Shown here: positions 47,312 through 60,051 of the stretch, piece after piece
Position numbering within the stretch: the stretch's first letter is position 1
Layout of the letters: every line of letters begins with the position of its first letter
NCBI RefSeq assembly: GCF_963576675.1
Contig: NC_088916.1
Span: forward strand, 14,422,501 to 14,486,500
Direction of reading: 5' to 3'
Length of the DNA: 64,000 bases
Source: Euphorbia lathyris
Taxonomy: Eukaryota; Streptophyta; Magnoliopsida; Malpighiales; Euphorbiaceae
Notes under the pieces: model-generated
The model's database searches: none
The model's input: the letters and a program-made list of their open reading frames with translations, nothing else
Told to the model about the DNA's origin: nothing
Program-made: the position numbers and the translations under genes

Positions 47312-50300
47312 ATGGCTTCCGGCAAAGATAAAACCCCTAAAACTCAAACCTCAAACAAACCCACTCAGGCTGACCACGCGGGTCCTTCGACGCAAATAGA
47401 AAGGAAAATGATCAAAGTACACAAAAAGGTCAAAAATCTGGAGGTTCTGAAATGCAGATGGTTCTCTCCAGGATTCGTCACCTCGGAGAAGCCCTTTTGT
47501 GACTAGATCGAGAAAAACAAGTGGACTGGTCTCTTCTCTCTCTCGGGAACAACCTACCCTAGGTTAGTACGGGAATTCTACTCAAATCTATATGTTGATG
47601 AAGATGACTCTGATTATTTGGAGACCACGGTTAAAGGTTAGAAAATCATTGTCACCCCTGCATATCTAGCCACCTTACTAGATTTACCAGACGAAGGAAT
47701 TGAGTTTAGAACAACAAAGGAGAAAGTGCCAAAAGACACGGCTGAGAAGCTCAAGGGGTTCTGTAAACCCAAGGATCATAAGGGTGAAATACCCAGCACC
47801 TGTATGGGTAAAGAACAAAAGATGGTCCACTACATGCTGACCAACTTTATCTTCCCTAAACTTAGCTCAGCTTCATCCGCCTCCAACTTCGAGCAGTGCT
47901 TCATCTGGCACATGCTGACCTACACTCCACTCAACCTTCCCGTCTTCCTAGTTGGAGCTCTTCAACGAAGTGGTAAGAAACTCCGCTTGGGCTCTCTCAT
48001 TACAAAAATTATTGAGGACAAGCAGATAGAGACAGTAAATGAAACAAGTAGGTTGGGGAGTAAAATCACTGCAGTCCTGCTGGATGGACTGTTATATAAT
48101 CAACCCTTGAAAGGATATGAAGGAGATGGAGATGCTGAGGAAGATGAAGAAGCTGAGCAACCAGATGCTGAGCTTGAACATGAACTTGAAAAAGAAGTGG
48201 TGACTCAAACTGAGTCTCCTAAGATAGCTCAGCCTGAGCAGAAGAAGAAGAAGAGGAAGGCTCTTGAAACCTGCTCTAAAGACATCCATGCTGTCCCCAA
48301 AAAGGTGAGACTTGTGTCTCAGGAAAAAGCTAAAGCTGACAAGGCTAACAAGCAAGCTGAGTTAGCAGAGAAAAGAAAAAGGCAAGAAGAGCCTGAGGAT
48401 GAAGAGGAAACTCCTGAATCCCCTTTAATGAAAAGGAAGAAGGGTAATTCCTTAAAACCAGTTGAAGCTGATCCGATAGATTGGATTGTATCCGCCCAAG
48501 GTCATGGAACTGAACTAGAAAAAGACACTGAGAAAGAAACTAAGCAAAGGGCTGAACAAGAGCAGGAAGCTGAGAAAGGAACTGAGCAACAAGTTGCAGA
48601 TAAAACTCATACTGAGGAAGAATTTAATACTGAGCAGGAAGAACCTACCAATGTTGAGAAATCTCAAGATGATGCTGAGCAGGGAGAAAGAGAAAGTGAT
48701 GCTATTGAGGGTCAAGTTGAGCAACTTGTAGAAGAGGAGACAGTTGCTACTGAGTCTAGTGAAGGTATTCAAGCTGATCCTTCACAGCCAAGAGCTAAGA
48801 CACGGCGAAGACTCAAAAAGAAGGCACAAAAACAAATTGATCTCATGGACGACTTTCCTATTTATGAGCTTGAAACTGACCTCTCTACAATCCAGTTCCA
48901 GTACTTCTCTAATGAGACTGAGTCACCACCGGAAAATCCTGTAGAAAAACAAGCCTCTGTTACTCAGGATGAGGAACAAGCCAAAAACCCTGACGATCCA
49001 ATCCAAGCTACTCAAGGTGGCACACCCTCTGTTTCAACTTCACCTCTCCAAGCTGAGCAGACTAACTTGTCTAATCAAACTCCACCTCCAACATAATATG
49101 TTGATGACTCAGCTCATCCAATCAATCAAAGTCCAGGTACCAATCAAGGTACTCAATCTGGCAGAGAGCCAACTCCTCCACCACCATCAAACTCAGTACC
49201 AGCCTCTGAGTCTAATGCTGCTAAATTTGCATACTTGAATGCTACTGAGTCTGGCCGACGTGTCATTGCTTCTGCTCAGTCTTTGCTTCAAGATTTCAAT
49301 ACTACTCAAGCTGATGGTCACCAATCTACTCAAGCTGAGTCCTCCCACCTGTCAGGTATTACTCAGCTTCTGAATGAACTTCGAGGACTAAAGGATCTGG
49401 TTAGCATTATCACTACGGTTCAAACTCAGCAACCGAATCAAGGGCAAATAGCAAAACTGACCGAACTGATGCTTACAATGGCAACCCATATGAATTTACT
49501 TGAAGGGCAAGTTCAAAAATTGTCGGCAGTCAATCCAGGGTATGCAACTTCAACTGAACTGCAAGAATATTTTGTTAAGTTAAAAGCGGAACTGACCAAA
49601 TCTAGCGCCACTGCCCATACTGAGTATGCTACCTCTGATGAGTTGCATGATTGTTTTACTAAGCTGAATGCTGAGCTGACCAAATCAAGTTCACCTGGCA
49701 AGAGTTTGCCACCTCTGCCGACCTTCAACAATGCTTCACCAAGCTTCATGCTGAGCTGACCAGTACACGTGACTTAGTATCCTCCTCTTCTCAGTGTACT
49801 ATTGACCAACTAAGTGAAGCAGTCAGACTACTCAACATCGATAGAGCACAGATGGATGTTGATCCAATCTCCAACAGTGAACTCATGAGCTTTTCACAAG
49901 CTATCATGAAGGCAATGCGCTCAACAATGCCCAGCGGATGTTTTATGATTCTGCCCTGCTAAAGCTGTACCATCAATCTTTTGGTCAGATCACAAGCTCG
50001 CTCACCTGGCTTAGCAAATCCCATGAATGCCTCCTTAGCATGACTAGCAGCTCCCTTCGGGTTCCTAGGCATATCCAGGACGATAGTGTACCAGTAATTG
50101 ATGGCTTGAGTGAAAGCACTAAGAAGCTTCAGCACTACTCCCATTATCTCTCATCCGCAGCTTGAAATGAAACCTTCCTCTACAAACCCGATGATGGCAA
50201 AACGGGGGAGACAAGTCAAAAAGGAACTCAGCCTGTAGGTAATGCTTCAGGGCATAAAGAGAAAGGCAAAGGAATTGCTCAAGATGATCACTCGGCTCAG

Positions 50301-50315
50301 AAAAAGAAGAAGTAG
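47312..50315 (+). pseudogene. C2 third ORF in env position (aORF), several lesions
   Basis: ATG 47312 (MASGKDKTPKTQTSNKP). The same frame carries WFSPGFVTSEKPFCD, a TAG at 47504-47506, YPRLVREFYSNLYVDEDDSD, a TAG near 47639-47641, the block KMVHYMLTNFIFPKLSSASS and SNFEQCFIWHMLTYTPLNLP, then a Glu/Gln-rich region to TAA at 49094-49096. It goes on in frame as FAYLNATESGRRVIASAQSL to 49759. After a frameshift, LTWLSKSHECLLSM and VIDGLSESTKKLQHYS match the end of the C1 copy. It is homologous along its length to C1 1364-4450 but more damaged. Basic clusters KKKKRK near 48240-48260 may be nuclear signals. The function is unknown. Confidence 0.78.
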
Positions 50316-50723
50316 AACTAGATATAGTCTAGTGAATGTTGTTTGTTTAGAACTTGCATAGAAACATTTATATGTTCTGCCTTATTGGTTAGCTTTATCT
50401 TTTCTTAAAAAATCTATAGCAAGTACAATTTCCTCAAACTGGTCGATCAAATTGAACAAACAAATTAAGAAGTAAAGAATACTCAGTTATAATAACACCT
50501 AGGTAATAAACTGAGTAAAAACATACTTACATGATCAGATCTTGCAAAATCCAACATTTAACTAAATCAGCATACACAAGTGTCTTAAAACTAATCAAAC
50601 ATTGGAAAGTTTAGGATTAAGTTAAGACAACATATGCACCCCTTACGGGGGAGTCATTTCAAAAATATCAATCATGGGGTAACTTATAACTGAGTTCCGT
50701 AATTACGTATTTTGCCAACATCA

Positions 50724-50736
50724 AAATGGGGGAGTT
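50724..50736 (+). other. C2 polypurine tract
   Basis: AAATGGGGGAGTT directly before the 3' LTR, identical in core to C1. The stretch 50316-50723 before it is non-coding. Confidence 0.88.
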
Positions 50737-52130
50737 TGTTGAAATACCTTTCCACAAGATTTTGATTTGACAAAATCATCCATGATTAAGAGGCAATTAA
50801 ATTTAAATGCTTTGATTTAATTGTACTAATGTGTTTGTTCAATATTTAGTGCAAGAATATATATATAAAGTAAAGACAGGACAAAAGTCAGCACAAGCAA
50901 AGCTGAGCAAAACGGAAACTCAATGTAAGCGGAGTGGAGTAGAACTCAGAAGCAAAACGAAGCTGACTAAAGTTAAAGATTTCTTCAGAAGCGGTTAAAC
51001 AGAACGGAGCTGACCAAGAAGGAACTCAGCTCAGAAGTTGAACATCCAAAGATAAAGCTGAGTGACAGTCAGGACAGCATGAAGGATCCGTTCACTAAAG
51101 GACAAAGTCTGCCAATCTTCTGCACCAATAATTGGAACATCGAAGACACACAAAAGACTAATTCCAAGAGACATGGGTCATTGGATTATGGGTAAAAGAC
51201 AACTGGCACAAAAAGACAAGCCAGACGCAAGAAGACAAACCTGACGCCTGAAGAAAACAGAGAAAGGGAATGGAGGAACAGTCTGAAGCTGACCAGAAGA
51301 TGTTCCCCAAAAGAGCCGTTTTGGTGTTAACGGTAACAACAATTCAAACGATCCAAATCTGCAATTTCCTTCTATAAAAGGACAATGAAGAACCTTGGAT
51401 CATCACTGAAGCATCAAGAGAAAAATAAAAAGAGAGAAAATCTTGAAAGCACTCAAATACAAAAAGATCTTACACCAATTTTTCTATTCTCTGTGTAAAT
51501 GCTAGATTGATTGTTGTGTAATCATCTAAAGTGTTCTTTAGTATAAAAAGAACAAGTTTCGTGATCAATAGGAATATTGAGAGTGTTAAGCTGAGTGCCT
51601 GGTTGTAAGCATTCAGTGGTAGAGAAATCTAGGTGCTGGGTTGTAGCACTTAGTAGGAGTTGAGTAGACGAATAGAGGAAGGTACTCTTGCATATTCAAC
51701 TGCCTTGTAATTGGTTTGTGCTCTACCGTTAAAGAGCTCAGTATTGGATTCAAAAAGCCCGGAGGACTCTGGGGACTGGACGTAGGCAGAGAGGCCGAAC
51801 CAGGATAAGTGATACTGAGTAATCTCTGAACTCTCTCTTATATTGTATGTGTTGTTTGCTATATTTACTCAGCATATAAATTGCCTAAGCTGACCTTGAG
51901 TAAATAAGTGGTGCTGATCAGAAGCTGACCTCCAAGAGTGTCAATTCTTAACTCACAAGAAAACAACTTTAGTCAACATCTAACTAAAGCTGTCTTGAAA
52001 TATATCTCACCAAGCTGACCAAAAGCTGAGTTAATAAACTCTTAAAATAACTTCCAGTCAGCTTAATTAAAACGCGAAAAAGTTAAATTAGTTCCTAACC
52101 CCCCCTGGAACTAATTACCAGGGACTAACA
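50737..52130 (+). repeat. C2 3' LTR, 1,394 bp
   Basis: Begins TGTTGAAATACC and ends GGGACTAACA. It ends at the second CAACT target duplication, after which G2 RT sequence continues. Confidence 0.95.
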
Positions 52131-54855
52131 CAACTTGTACCGGACTTACCCAACTACTATCCGAGATTGGATAGATGATACATGCATCAAGGAGTTTTAG
52201 AATTTCAGTTTTCACCACCTCCTTCATGCTTGGGTTTAGGCGTCTTTGAGGTTGGGCCGTCGGTTTAACTTGTTCTTCCATGAAATTTTTTTGTGTGCAA
52301 ATAAAAGGACTTATTCCTTTGATGTCTGCCAATGTCCATCCAAAAGCTTTCTTATGATCTTTGAGCACATTAATCAACTTTTCTTCCATTTCACCTGTCA
52401 AAGAAGAAGAAATTACAACAGGTAAGTTTGAGTTTTCACTTAAAAATGCATATTTCAAATGAGATGGTAAGGGTTTAAGGTCTAATTCAGGTGGCTCTTC
52501 CAATGATGATTTGGGCCTCGGTTTGTCTCCTCGAACGATTTTCTCATACTGGTCACGGATCCACATGCAATCCTCGGGGTTATAAGTCAAGTTGGCATCT
52601 TCTCGATCTATCACGACCTCCTCTTGATTTAACCCGAGATCATTTAACATTACTTTTTCCAACGGGTCTTCACACATGTCATTCTGAAAAACATCTTTAA
52701 CAACTTCGTCTATTATATCAAGAAAGTTACAATGGTCAATATTGTCGGAAGGATATTTTAAAGAATTGAAAACATTGAAAATCACTTCCTCATCTTGTAA
52801 CCGGAGAATTAATTTTCCTTGTTGCACATCTATAAGTGTTCTCCCGGTTGCTAGAAAAGGACGACCCAAAATTATCGGGACTCGATCATCCTCCTCCATA
52901 TCAAGAACAATAAAATCAGCCGGAAAGATGAATTTATCCACTTTAAGCAACACATCTTCTACAAACCCTTTGGGGTATGCTAGAGAACGGTCGGCTAATT
53001 GTAAGGAAACCTTAGTGGGTTTCGGCTCTCCTAAACCCAATTTTCGAAAGATACTTAATGGCATGAGATTTATGCTTGCTCCAAGATCACATAGAGCTCT
53101 TTCGAAATACATACCACCGATAGTACACGGGATAGAGAAACTTCTCGGGTCCTTCAATTTTGGTGGTAGTTTATTGAGTAGGATAGCCGGACATCCTTCC
53201 GTTAATTTCACTGTTTCATTATCCTCCAATTTTCTCTTTTTGGAAAGTATATCTTTTAAAAATTTAGCATACATGGGCATATTTTCCAAGGCTTCCGCGA
53301 ACGGAATATTTATATGTAATTTCTTGAAAATGTCGAGAAATTTGGAGAATTTCTTTTCTTGTTTCTCTTTGTTTAACCTTTGGGCAAATGGAATTTTTGT
53401 TTTGTAAGGTTGAACAAGTGGATCCGTAAAAAGCTTAGGAGGAGATGAAACTTGAGGTTGAGAAGTACTTACCTCATTTGTGGTATCTTTTACCTGTTTG
53501 CTCGGAGCCGACTGTAACTCTTTGTTGTTTCTCAATGTGATGGCTTTCACATGCTCCCTTGGGTTTGTTTCCGTGTTGCTTGGAAGGGATCCCATAGGAT
53601 GTTCGGATATGGCTTTTGCTAATTGGCTTATGCTCGTTTCAAGCCCTTTTGTAAACGTCTCTTGATTTCTCTTCCACTCTTCCATACCTGCAAGATGAGA
53701 TTCCATTTTTGCAAGAATTGTTACAATAGCCGAAGCTTCATCACCAACATTTCTCTTTTCATTAGGATTAAATCCGGATGTAGGTCTTTGCGGATTTTGC
53801 ACATTTTGATTATTAGTCCATGAGAAATTAGGGTGATTTCTCCAACCATTATTATATGTGTTGGAATAAGGATTAGATTGCTTAAAATTTCCCACAAAGT
53901 TTGCACTAGCGGTATCCCCAAGAAATGGGTTTGCCGCTTGACAATCCTCACTCTTATGTCCACTTAAACCACATAAATCACACAAATTATTTTGGTTCAA
54001 ATTAGCCATTAATAGATCCAATTTTTTATTTAACTCATCAATGCCGGATCTTGATGGCGAATCAACCAAATATGTTCCCGCTCTTGTTTCTAGGTTTTTC
54101 TCCGCTTGCCAATGAGAGCACCTTTCCGCCAATTCTTGGATTAAATAATAAGCCTCCGTTTGGGTCTTCTTAAGGATGTTTCCACCTACGGAGGAATCAA
54201 TTGTGGCACAGTTAGCGGAAGATAAACCATTATAGAAAATACTAACCTGTTGCCACTTCTCAAATCCATGATGTGGGCATTTCTTCAATAGTCGACGGAA
54301 TCGCTCCCACGCATCATATAATGTCTCTCTCTCGGTTTGGCGAAAAGAACTTATCTCGTTTTTATACATCGCCGTTTTAGATGGAGGGAAGTACTTAGCT
54401 AAGAATTTCTTAACTAACTCATCCCATGTCCCAATGGATCCGGCCTCGAGAGAATCCAACCAGTCAGCTGCATCATCCCTTAAAGAAAAAGAAAACAATT
54501 TTAGTTTAATAGCTTATGGTGGTACCCCATTTTGCTTAAGCATAGAACAATGCTTAACAAATTTATTTAAATGAGAGTTTGGATCTTCTCTTGGATCTCC
54601 GCCAAATTGACCGGAGTTTTGTATAAGTTGGATCATTGCCGGCTTGATCTCGAAGTTGTTCGCTCCAATGGTAGGTTCCACGATACTTGAATTCATGTCC
54701 AAACAGTTTGGAGTGAGTAGATCCATGATGGACCGTTCCTCTTGTGCCATGTTTGCTCTTCGATTAGCCAAGTTCCTGTGGAAAGTACGCTCAATTTCAG
54801 GATCGGGCAATAATAAAAGCCAACTTAAACTTCTTGTGTTCATAAAACAAAACAA
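52131..54855 (-). pseudogene. G2 gag, protease and N-terminal RT
   Basis: Minus strand, one frame from ATG 54855. The start holds NLANRRANMAQEERSIMDLL, GQFGGDPREDPNSHLNKF and CSMLKQNGVPP, then TAA at 54516-54514 where a Glu codon is likely. The Gag core reads LRDDAADWLDSLEAGSIGTW and YDAWERFRRLLKKCPHHGF. A zinc knuckle CDLCGLSGHKSEDC follows. The protease region has ALCDLGASINLMPLSIF and VPIILGRPFLATGRTLIDV. RT begins QRRLNPSMKEVVKTEILKLL and SDSSWVSPVQVV and is then cut by C2. Gag and pol being in one frame is usual for Athila-type elements. Confidence 0.92.
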
Positions 54856-54926
54856 AATAAAATGAAATAAAATAAAACGTCTAAATTAATAGAAGTTTGA
54901 CTAGATTAATATTATAATTCTACTAT

Positions 54927-54943
54927 CCCCGGTAACGGCGCCA
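54927..54943 (-). other. G2 primer binding site (Asp-tRNA type)
   Basis: The complement reads TGGCGCCGTTACCGGGG, which pairs with the 3' end of plant aspartic acid tRNA except for one base. It lies six bases inside the 5' LTR. This primer is usual for Athila and Tat-type gypsy elements. Confidence 0.85.
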
Positions 54944-54949
54944 AAAACT

Positions 54950-56849
54950 TGATGCGCGTTTTACGTATACGTGCATGTGAAGGCAAGTGTACCTTAGTCG
55001 TGTATCAAGTAATAAAGTGTAAGTAGAGTATCGTTCCCACGAGGATGGTGATTATAAGTATTAATCTTTTTGCTCCCTATCTATTATTTAAACAACCGAA
55101 ATGTAGAATTTGTTGGACAACCAAACTAAGACTTTAAGCAAGAAATGAAATGAAAATTACACAAATTACGTGAGGAATTACTTATAATGAAAGAAACTAA
55201 GGATTTTAGCTTCACTTAACCTCTTTGCTTGGTAATAACACTCAACCCCTTTTAAGTTGTTTTATCCTTCTTAAGATGGCGATTTTTCTTATTAACTATT
55301 AGTTCTCGAGATTGGTTCTAAACTCTTGACTAATTACTTTCCCTTTGTCCGGCTCAAGTAATTAATCAAGAGAAGCATTAAGTTTTCTTAGTTTCAAACC
55401 TTCGATTTATTACTTTCCCTTGGTCCGGCTCAAGTAATAAATCTAAGATTTGTAATAAGATTTAATCTATACCTTTTTAACCTACTTTACCTTGGTCCGG
55501 CTAAAGTGATTACTTAAGATTCGAGAGAAACCGCTCAAGAAATTAGTTCTAAACTTTCGATTAATTACTTTCCCCTGGTCCAGCTCAAGTAATTAATCCA
55601 AAGAAGCATTAAGTTTTCTTATTTCCAAACCTTCGATTTATCACTTTCCCTTGGTCCGGCTCAAGTAATAAATCTAAGATTTGTAATAAGATTCATGAAA
55701 AACCTTGGAAAACCAATAAGCCACACTAAATGGTCATTAGGTCCAACTTATGAATTTCAATTAATCAATTTTAATCACGGTCAATATAAACGATTAATTA
55801 GACTCAAGTAGAGAGTTGGCCCATCTCCTACAAGCATTAAGAATCATAAGTTAGTTCTCAAAAAGGATAAAGATAACTTAAATAGGTTAAACATAATTAC
55901 CACATAATTAAGGTTAAGATCCACTTTTAGCCTTAGTTAAGAGGGGTTTAGCTCATCATTAGATTAAAACACACTTTAAAAAGATAGATAATAGAGTTCA
56001 TGTTAATAAAAGAGATTAAAGTTTAGAAGAAACCGTAATGACGATTACCGAACGAACTTCTTCGGTAACTTAAAACTTACTTTTATTAGATGAACTTTTG
56101 CATAAATAACACTCTAACAATAATAACAACAACACAAAAAAAATTGATTCTTAGAAGAAGAATCAACAAAATAACATCATAGAGGGAGGAATTTAGCCTA
56201 AGCTTGGTGTGTCTTCAAATGGCACCCAAGGCCTCCTTTTATAGTAAAATGACACACATAATTCCAAAGACCAAGTCATATTTATGGCCTCCCACTCCTT
56301 ATCATCTGAATTTAGCATTTAAGAGAGCATGGTGGAAGATTTTAATAATTTAGGAGTTGAAATGTGTAAAGGAATCTTAGGCTTCAACATATTCATCACT
56401 TTGGATAAATTTCTGGGCCTGATTCACTTCGAATTTGGAGATGATTATTATTAGTCGTTTGTTCATCTTTCTCTTAGCTTTCCAACGCATTTTGAATCGC
56501 CTCAATCCGAGTCCGTATGAGGGAGATAAGTTGAAAATACGAAAATGTGTCAAATCTGTCCTAGTGTGAACAATTGGACTCTATTTTACAGCACCTATCC
56601 GCGACGAAGTGCACGCTGGGTGTCACTAAAATTCCTTTTTTCTGGTCCCTTTTACTCCCGAGTTGCCGCCTTAAGCCCCGACTTGGTTATTTGTGCCGAA
56701 AACCTTACGAAAGTGCCTAGAAAACACATAAATTGGCTTAGATACATAAAATGAAGAAAATATACAAAAACCATTATTAAAATTTATTAAAATGGTACAA
56801 AATAACTAGTAATTAAATACTAAAAATGCTATAAATTACGACGATAACA
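54950..56849 (-). repeat. G2 5' LTR, 1,900 bp
   Basis: TG/CA ends like the 3' LTR, ten bases longer mainly by an extra ATTTATTAAA-type repeat near 56780. TTTTATA at 56237-56243 reads TATAAAA on the minus strand. The TTGGTCCGG series lies at about 55330-55690. Confidence 0.93.
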
Positions 56850-57601
56850 CAAGGGCAGCCAGCAGAGCACGCGGGGCGTGCCTCCTCATACGTGGAGCGT
56901 GGAGAGTCCCGTTTCCAGATGAAAGTCCAGTAGCCCATCCACGCGGGGCGCCCCACCATGTGCACGGAGCGTGGAGCCAACCTTCGGAGCAAAGAATGTC
57001 TAGGAGGTTGGTCACGCGGGGCATGCCACCATGGACGCCGTGCGTAAAATCCACCAGTCCGAGTCTCCAGGTCCAGGGGATCAAGGACGCGGGGCGTGAT
57101 GCTGGAGGCGCGGGGCGTGCTTAGAAGAGAAGACTTCTCCACCAAGTTCTTCATTGTTGGGGACCATTTCTGCTCCATATGAAATTATGACGCGGGGCGT
57201 GATGCCGGAGACGCGGGGCGTGCTCAAGAGAGAAGACTTCTCCACCAAGTGCTTCATTGTTGGGGACCAATTTTGCTCCATATGAAATTACTGTTTTGCC
57301 ACTACTCTTTACTTACTAAAACTACCCTTACTATTTCCCTTTCCCATTGTGACCCTATCCTTGATGCTAAACTAGAAACCCTACTTAGGGGCTTTAGGGG
57401 TCCTTTCCCTCATGTTTAGGTAAGAGTATATATCTCCTTTTTTGTAATGTTTAGTAACTTTTATGAAATTGAATATCATGCCTCCATTGGAGCTCAAGGT
57501 TATCGTTGTTTGGGTTTATTCAACCTTCTAGTTTAGCTACAGAAGTTTGTAATCTTTGTGAGTTTACGATTAAAACTCTCGGTCGACTTCAATCTAGATC
57601 A
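56850..57601 (+). repeat. G1 3' LTR, second part
   Basis: It resumes with CAAGGGCAGCCAGCAGAGC, as at the matching point of the 5' LTR, and ends TAGATCA before the target duplication GATAG (57602-57606). It has the CGCGGGGCGTG repeats and the tandem duplication seen in the 5' LTR. Confidence 0.92.
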
Positions 57602-57606
57602 GATAG

Positions 57607-57982
57607 CTTATAATTCATATATGTAAATTGTACGGTTAATAAGCAAAAGTATGATGTATGAGAATGAAGAAGAATATATTGAATTAAGCTCTTTAACTTT
57701 TTCTTGAGAAAGAAGAGGTATATATTTCTTAATTTTATTCAAAGAAATCAATTCACTTATAATTACTATTCACTATGTTTGATGAGCTTGGCAACATGTA
57801 CTTTACATAATCGAAATGTTAAATTTCTTATTGTAAAAACTAAATTTTAAATAGAAAATTAAAATAGGAAGAACATCTATAAATTTTAGTGTTTATATAC
57901 TACTATCTATATTAAATTTCTAATATAGTTTGAATTGCTTTTAATATTTCAAATTCATTGACAAATTAGAAATTCCTATAAA
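57607..57982. other. AT-rich DNA right of G1
   Basis: No gene or element end is recognised. It is the loop part of the interrupted inverted repeat, on the right of G1. Confidence 0.45.
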
Positions 57983-58682
57983 TAAAAATTATATAATACA
58001 AAAATGTTGGAATATAACGTCTGACGTTTTACTAACATTAAAAATATTTACGTATCTCAATAAAGTTCTAAGAAAAATAATAACATCTACTGTACAAATT
58101 TACCACGACATATACAAAACAAAAAGTTTATCCTTTTATCTATGTGATTTTTTTTTTATCTATTTATCTATATGAATTAATAAGTTAACTTTGTTTTGTA
58201 TATGACTTTTTTTAATTCAGCCGTCTAAATTATAAAATTTTATTTATTTCTTAAGTTCCGAAACCATCTTCTTTATTTTATATATTTAATAATAATCAAT
58301 CTTAATTAACTGCTCGAGCATTCAATGTACTCTTTGTCTACCAATTATTATAACTGTTAATCAATGTAATAGTTTGTCTCGAAGCAGCAATGAAGATAAC
58401 TTATTACATCTCAATTTTAATTATAATCTAATTATTAAAATATATCTACAAAGTTTCAAAAGGACAATGAGATAAAGTCCTATAAAATTAATTTATGACC
58501 ATTTACCCAATAAAAAATCATTATATAAAACATCTACTACCATATTAATAATAAAATAATTTATCTATTACTATTAAATAATATTAGAACTAATTCAAAA
58601 ATTATAACAATAACCTAAATATTATCGCTAAAAAATTATTAATAGCACATTATTTGAAACTATTAGTCATAAAATTAAATTG
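57983..58682. repeat. Right arm of the degenerate inverted repeat
   Basis: Reverse complement of 24178-24910 with many differences. It has the empty counterpart of the Helitron junction at its inner end (57977-57990). Confidence 0.78.
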
Positions 58683-58714
58683 TAAAATAACTCGAGAAAT
58701 CTTCGGTCATTTTA

Positions 58715-59055
58715 TTCATTTGGAGCATTTCTATGAGATTCATTTGTTAGACTTTTAAGTTAAAATTTGAGCAGTGAGAGTTAAAAACTAACTCAACATT
58801 CTCATAGTGGCTCCTCAAATCACGAAGAGTCTCTATTTTATCCTAATTATTGAGGAGCATATCCCTCTACTCTAAGTGACTTTTTAAATTATTTTTTATT
58901 AATATTTTATTATATTAAATACTCTCCCTCCTCTCACTATTGATAAAAAAAAAATAACTAATGAATGAGTATGAGAAGTAATAGTGACTCCTTAAATTAC
59001 TTAAAAATCAATTATTCCGATTATGTTTTTGGAGAGTGAAGATGCTCTTATATAT
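58715..59055. repeat. Possible MITE
   Basis: GAGCATTTCTATGAGA near the left and the complement GAGCATCTTCACTCTC at the right could be weak terminal inverted repeats. Internal short words such as GGCTCCTCAAAT and GACTCCTTAAATT recur. There is no coding capacity. The evidence is slight. Confidence 0.35.
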
Positions 59056-60051
59056 AATGACTATTCATGTCAATACAAAAAGAATTATAAGTTTTAGACA
59101 CCCCCACGACAAGTAATTTAAAGCCTTTAAAGACTAAATTCCAACAACTTGTGTGTCAAACTTTCATATCATATCTTTATTAGATTGAGGGCTCATGAAA
59201 ATCAATTTTAAGAAAACAATGTAAATAAAATTTCAAGAAAAGTCTAGTGACTATCCTCAACCTATTAAAGAACAAAATTAAAGGAATCCCAAAACCAACT
59301 CCTCCACCGTGGCCAATTTTCAATTGGATTTGACAATTCATGGATGAAAGAAAAAATAGGGTGATTAACTACATATTTTTTTTAATTGAAATACGGACCA
59401 AGCCTAATAGAAATTCCAACCAGGTTGGCACTCCCGAAAAGGACAAAGACCCAAGATATATAAATGAAGAGATGAAAAAATATGAATCCAGTACAAAGAA
59501 TGTTTTAAGCAAATCTAAACATATGCCTACCAAGGGCATTATCTCTAGCTAAAAGGGAGCAGAAGTCCGAAAGGGTATTCCACATTTGTAAATCCGAAGC
59601 CTGACGTTACTCAACATATTATTTAATTCTTATATTGTAATAATACACTATTTAATTTTTAATTTTTGTTTTATTCAAAAATTTGAATCATTAAACGGGT
59701 TAGTCTCTCTATAGGGACTAAACTGTAAATAGAACAAAATTTAAAGATAAAGTGTATTATTAAAATATGGTGACTAGTGTATTAAGTAAAAATGTATAGA
59801 CTAGTAAATTATTTACTAGAAATGTTGAATAAGAATTGTGACTATTTTTATCCCAAAAAAACTTAATATCAGCCTTATTGATAAGTTGTGATACATATTT
59901 CCTCCAAAAGCTACAAATCGTAACTTTTTCTGAAAGCAGCTTTCTTAGCTTTTTAAGGAAAACAGTTTTGCATTTATCTTTAATAATAGAGAAAGTTGAG
60001 AAAGCTGCTTTTTAGAGTTTGGAGAAGCAATGCCAAATATGCTTTAATTAA
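59056..60051. other. 3' flank of the CYP79 gene, no recognised feature
   Basis: AT-rich. A 70-codon frame at 59340-59552 (plus) has no family signature. The segment 59880-60050, downstream of the CYP79 stop codon, presumably holds its 3' untranslated region, but no distinct polyadenylation signal can be chosen. Confidence 0.45.

Larger units (their letters stand above)
40317..52130 (+). mobile_element. C2: SIRE-like Ty1/copia element, innermost of the nest
   Basis: TG/CA ended LTRs (40317-41715, 50737-52130) and the duplication CAACT at 40312-40316 and 52131-52135. Order is LTR, primer site, gag, protease, integrase, RT, RNase H, third ORF, polypurine tract, LTR. LTRs differ by about 15 substitutions over 1.39 kb (near 1.1%), so it is the youngest insertion of the nest. 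It is the same family as C1. Gag is intact. Pol and the third ORF carry few mutations. Confidence 0.95.
32374..56849 (-). mobile_element. G2: Athila-like Ty3/gypsy element with C2 nested inside
   Basis: On the minus strand the order is 5' LTR (56849-54950), an Asp-tRNA-type primer site, gag, protease, RT, RNase H, integrase, palindrome array, a third ORF and 3' LTR (34263-32374). The primer type, Gag sequence and third ORF suggest the Athila lineage. LTRs differ at about 34 places plus small indels over 1.89 kb (near 1.8%). Removing C2 gives about 12.7 kb, a usual Athila size. Single nonsense codons in gag and at the RT/RNase H border and a frameshift in the third ORF show that it is inactive. 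Confidence 0.92.
25717..57601 (+). mobile_element. G1: CRM-like chromovirus (Ty3/gypsy), outermost nested element
   Basis: LTRs with TGATGAGG and ATCA ends are flanked by the duplication GATAG (25712-25716 and 57602-57606). Plus-strand order is LTR, initiator-Met primer site, gag, protease, RT, RNase H, integrase and LTR, the gypsy order. Without nested DNA the element is about 7.4 kb. A hAT remnant lies in gag, and G2 splits the 3' LTR. The pol frame continues into the 3' LTR, a known trait of the CRM clade, so I place it there with moderate certainty. About 50 differences over 835 LTR bases (near 6%) make it the oldest of the nest. Confidence 0.9.

Noticed and set aside
54927..54943. A tRNA gene suggested by the tRNA-complementary sequence
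   Set aside because: Only the 3' end complement is present, at the place of a primer binding site; no cloverleaf surrounds it. The same holds for 11777-11788, 26554-26565 and 41718-41729.
59340..59552. A 70-codon frame as a small gene
   Set aside because: It is short, lacks any family signature or clear promoter and lies in AT-rich DNA.
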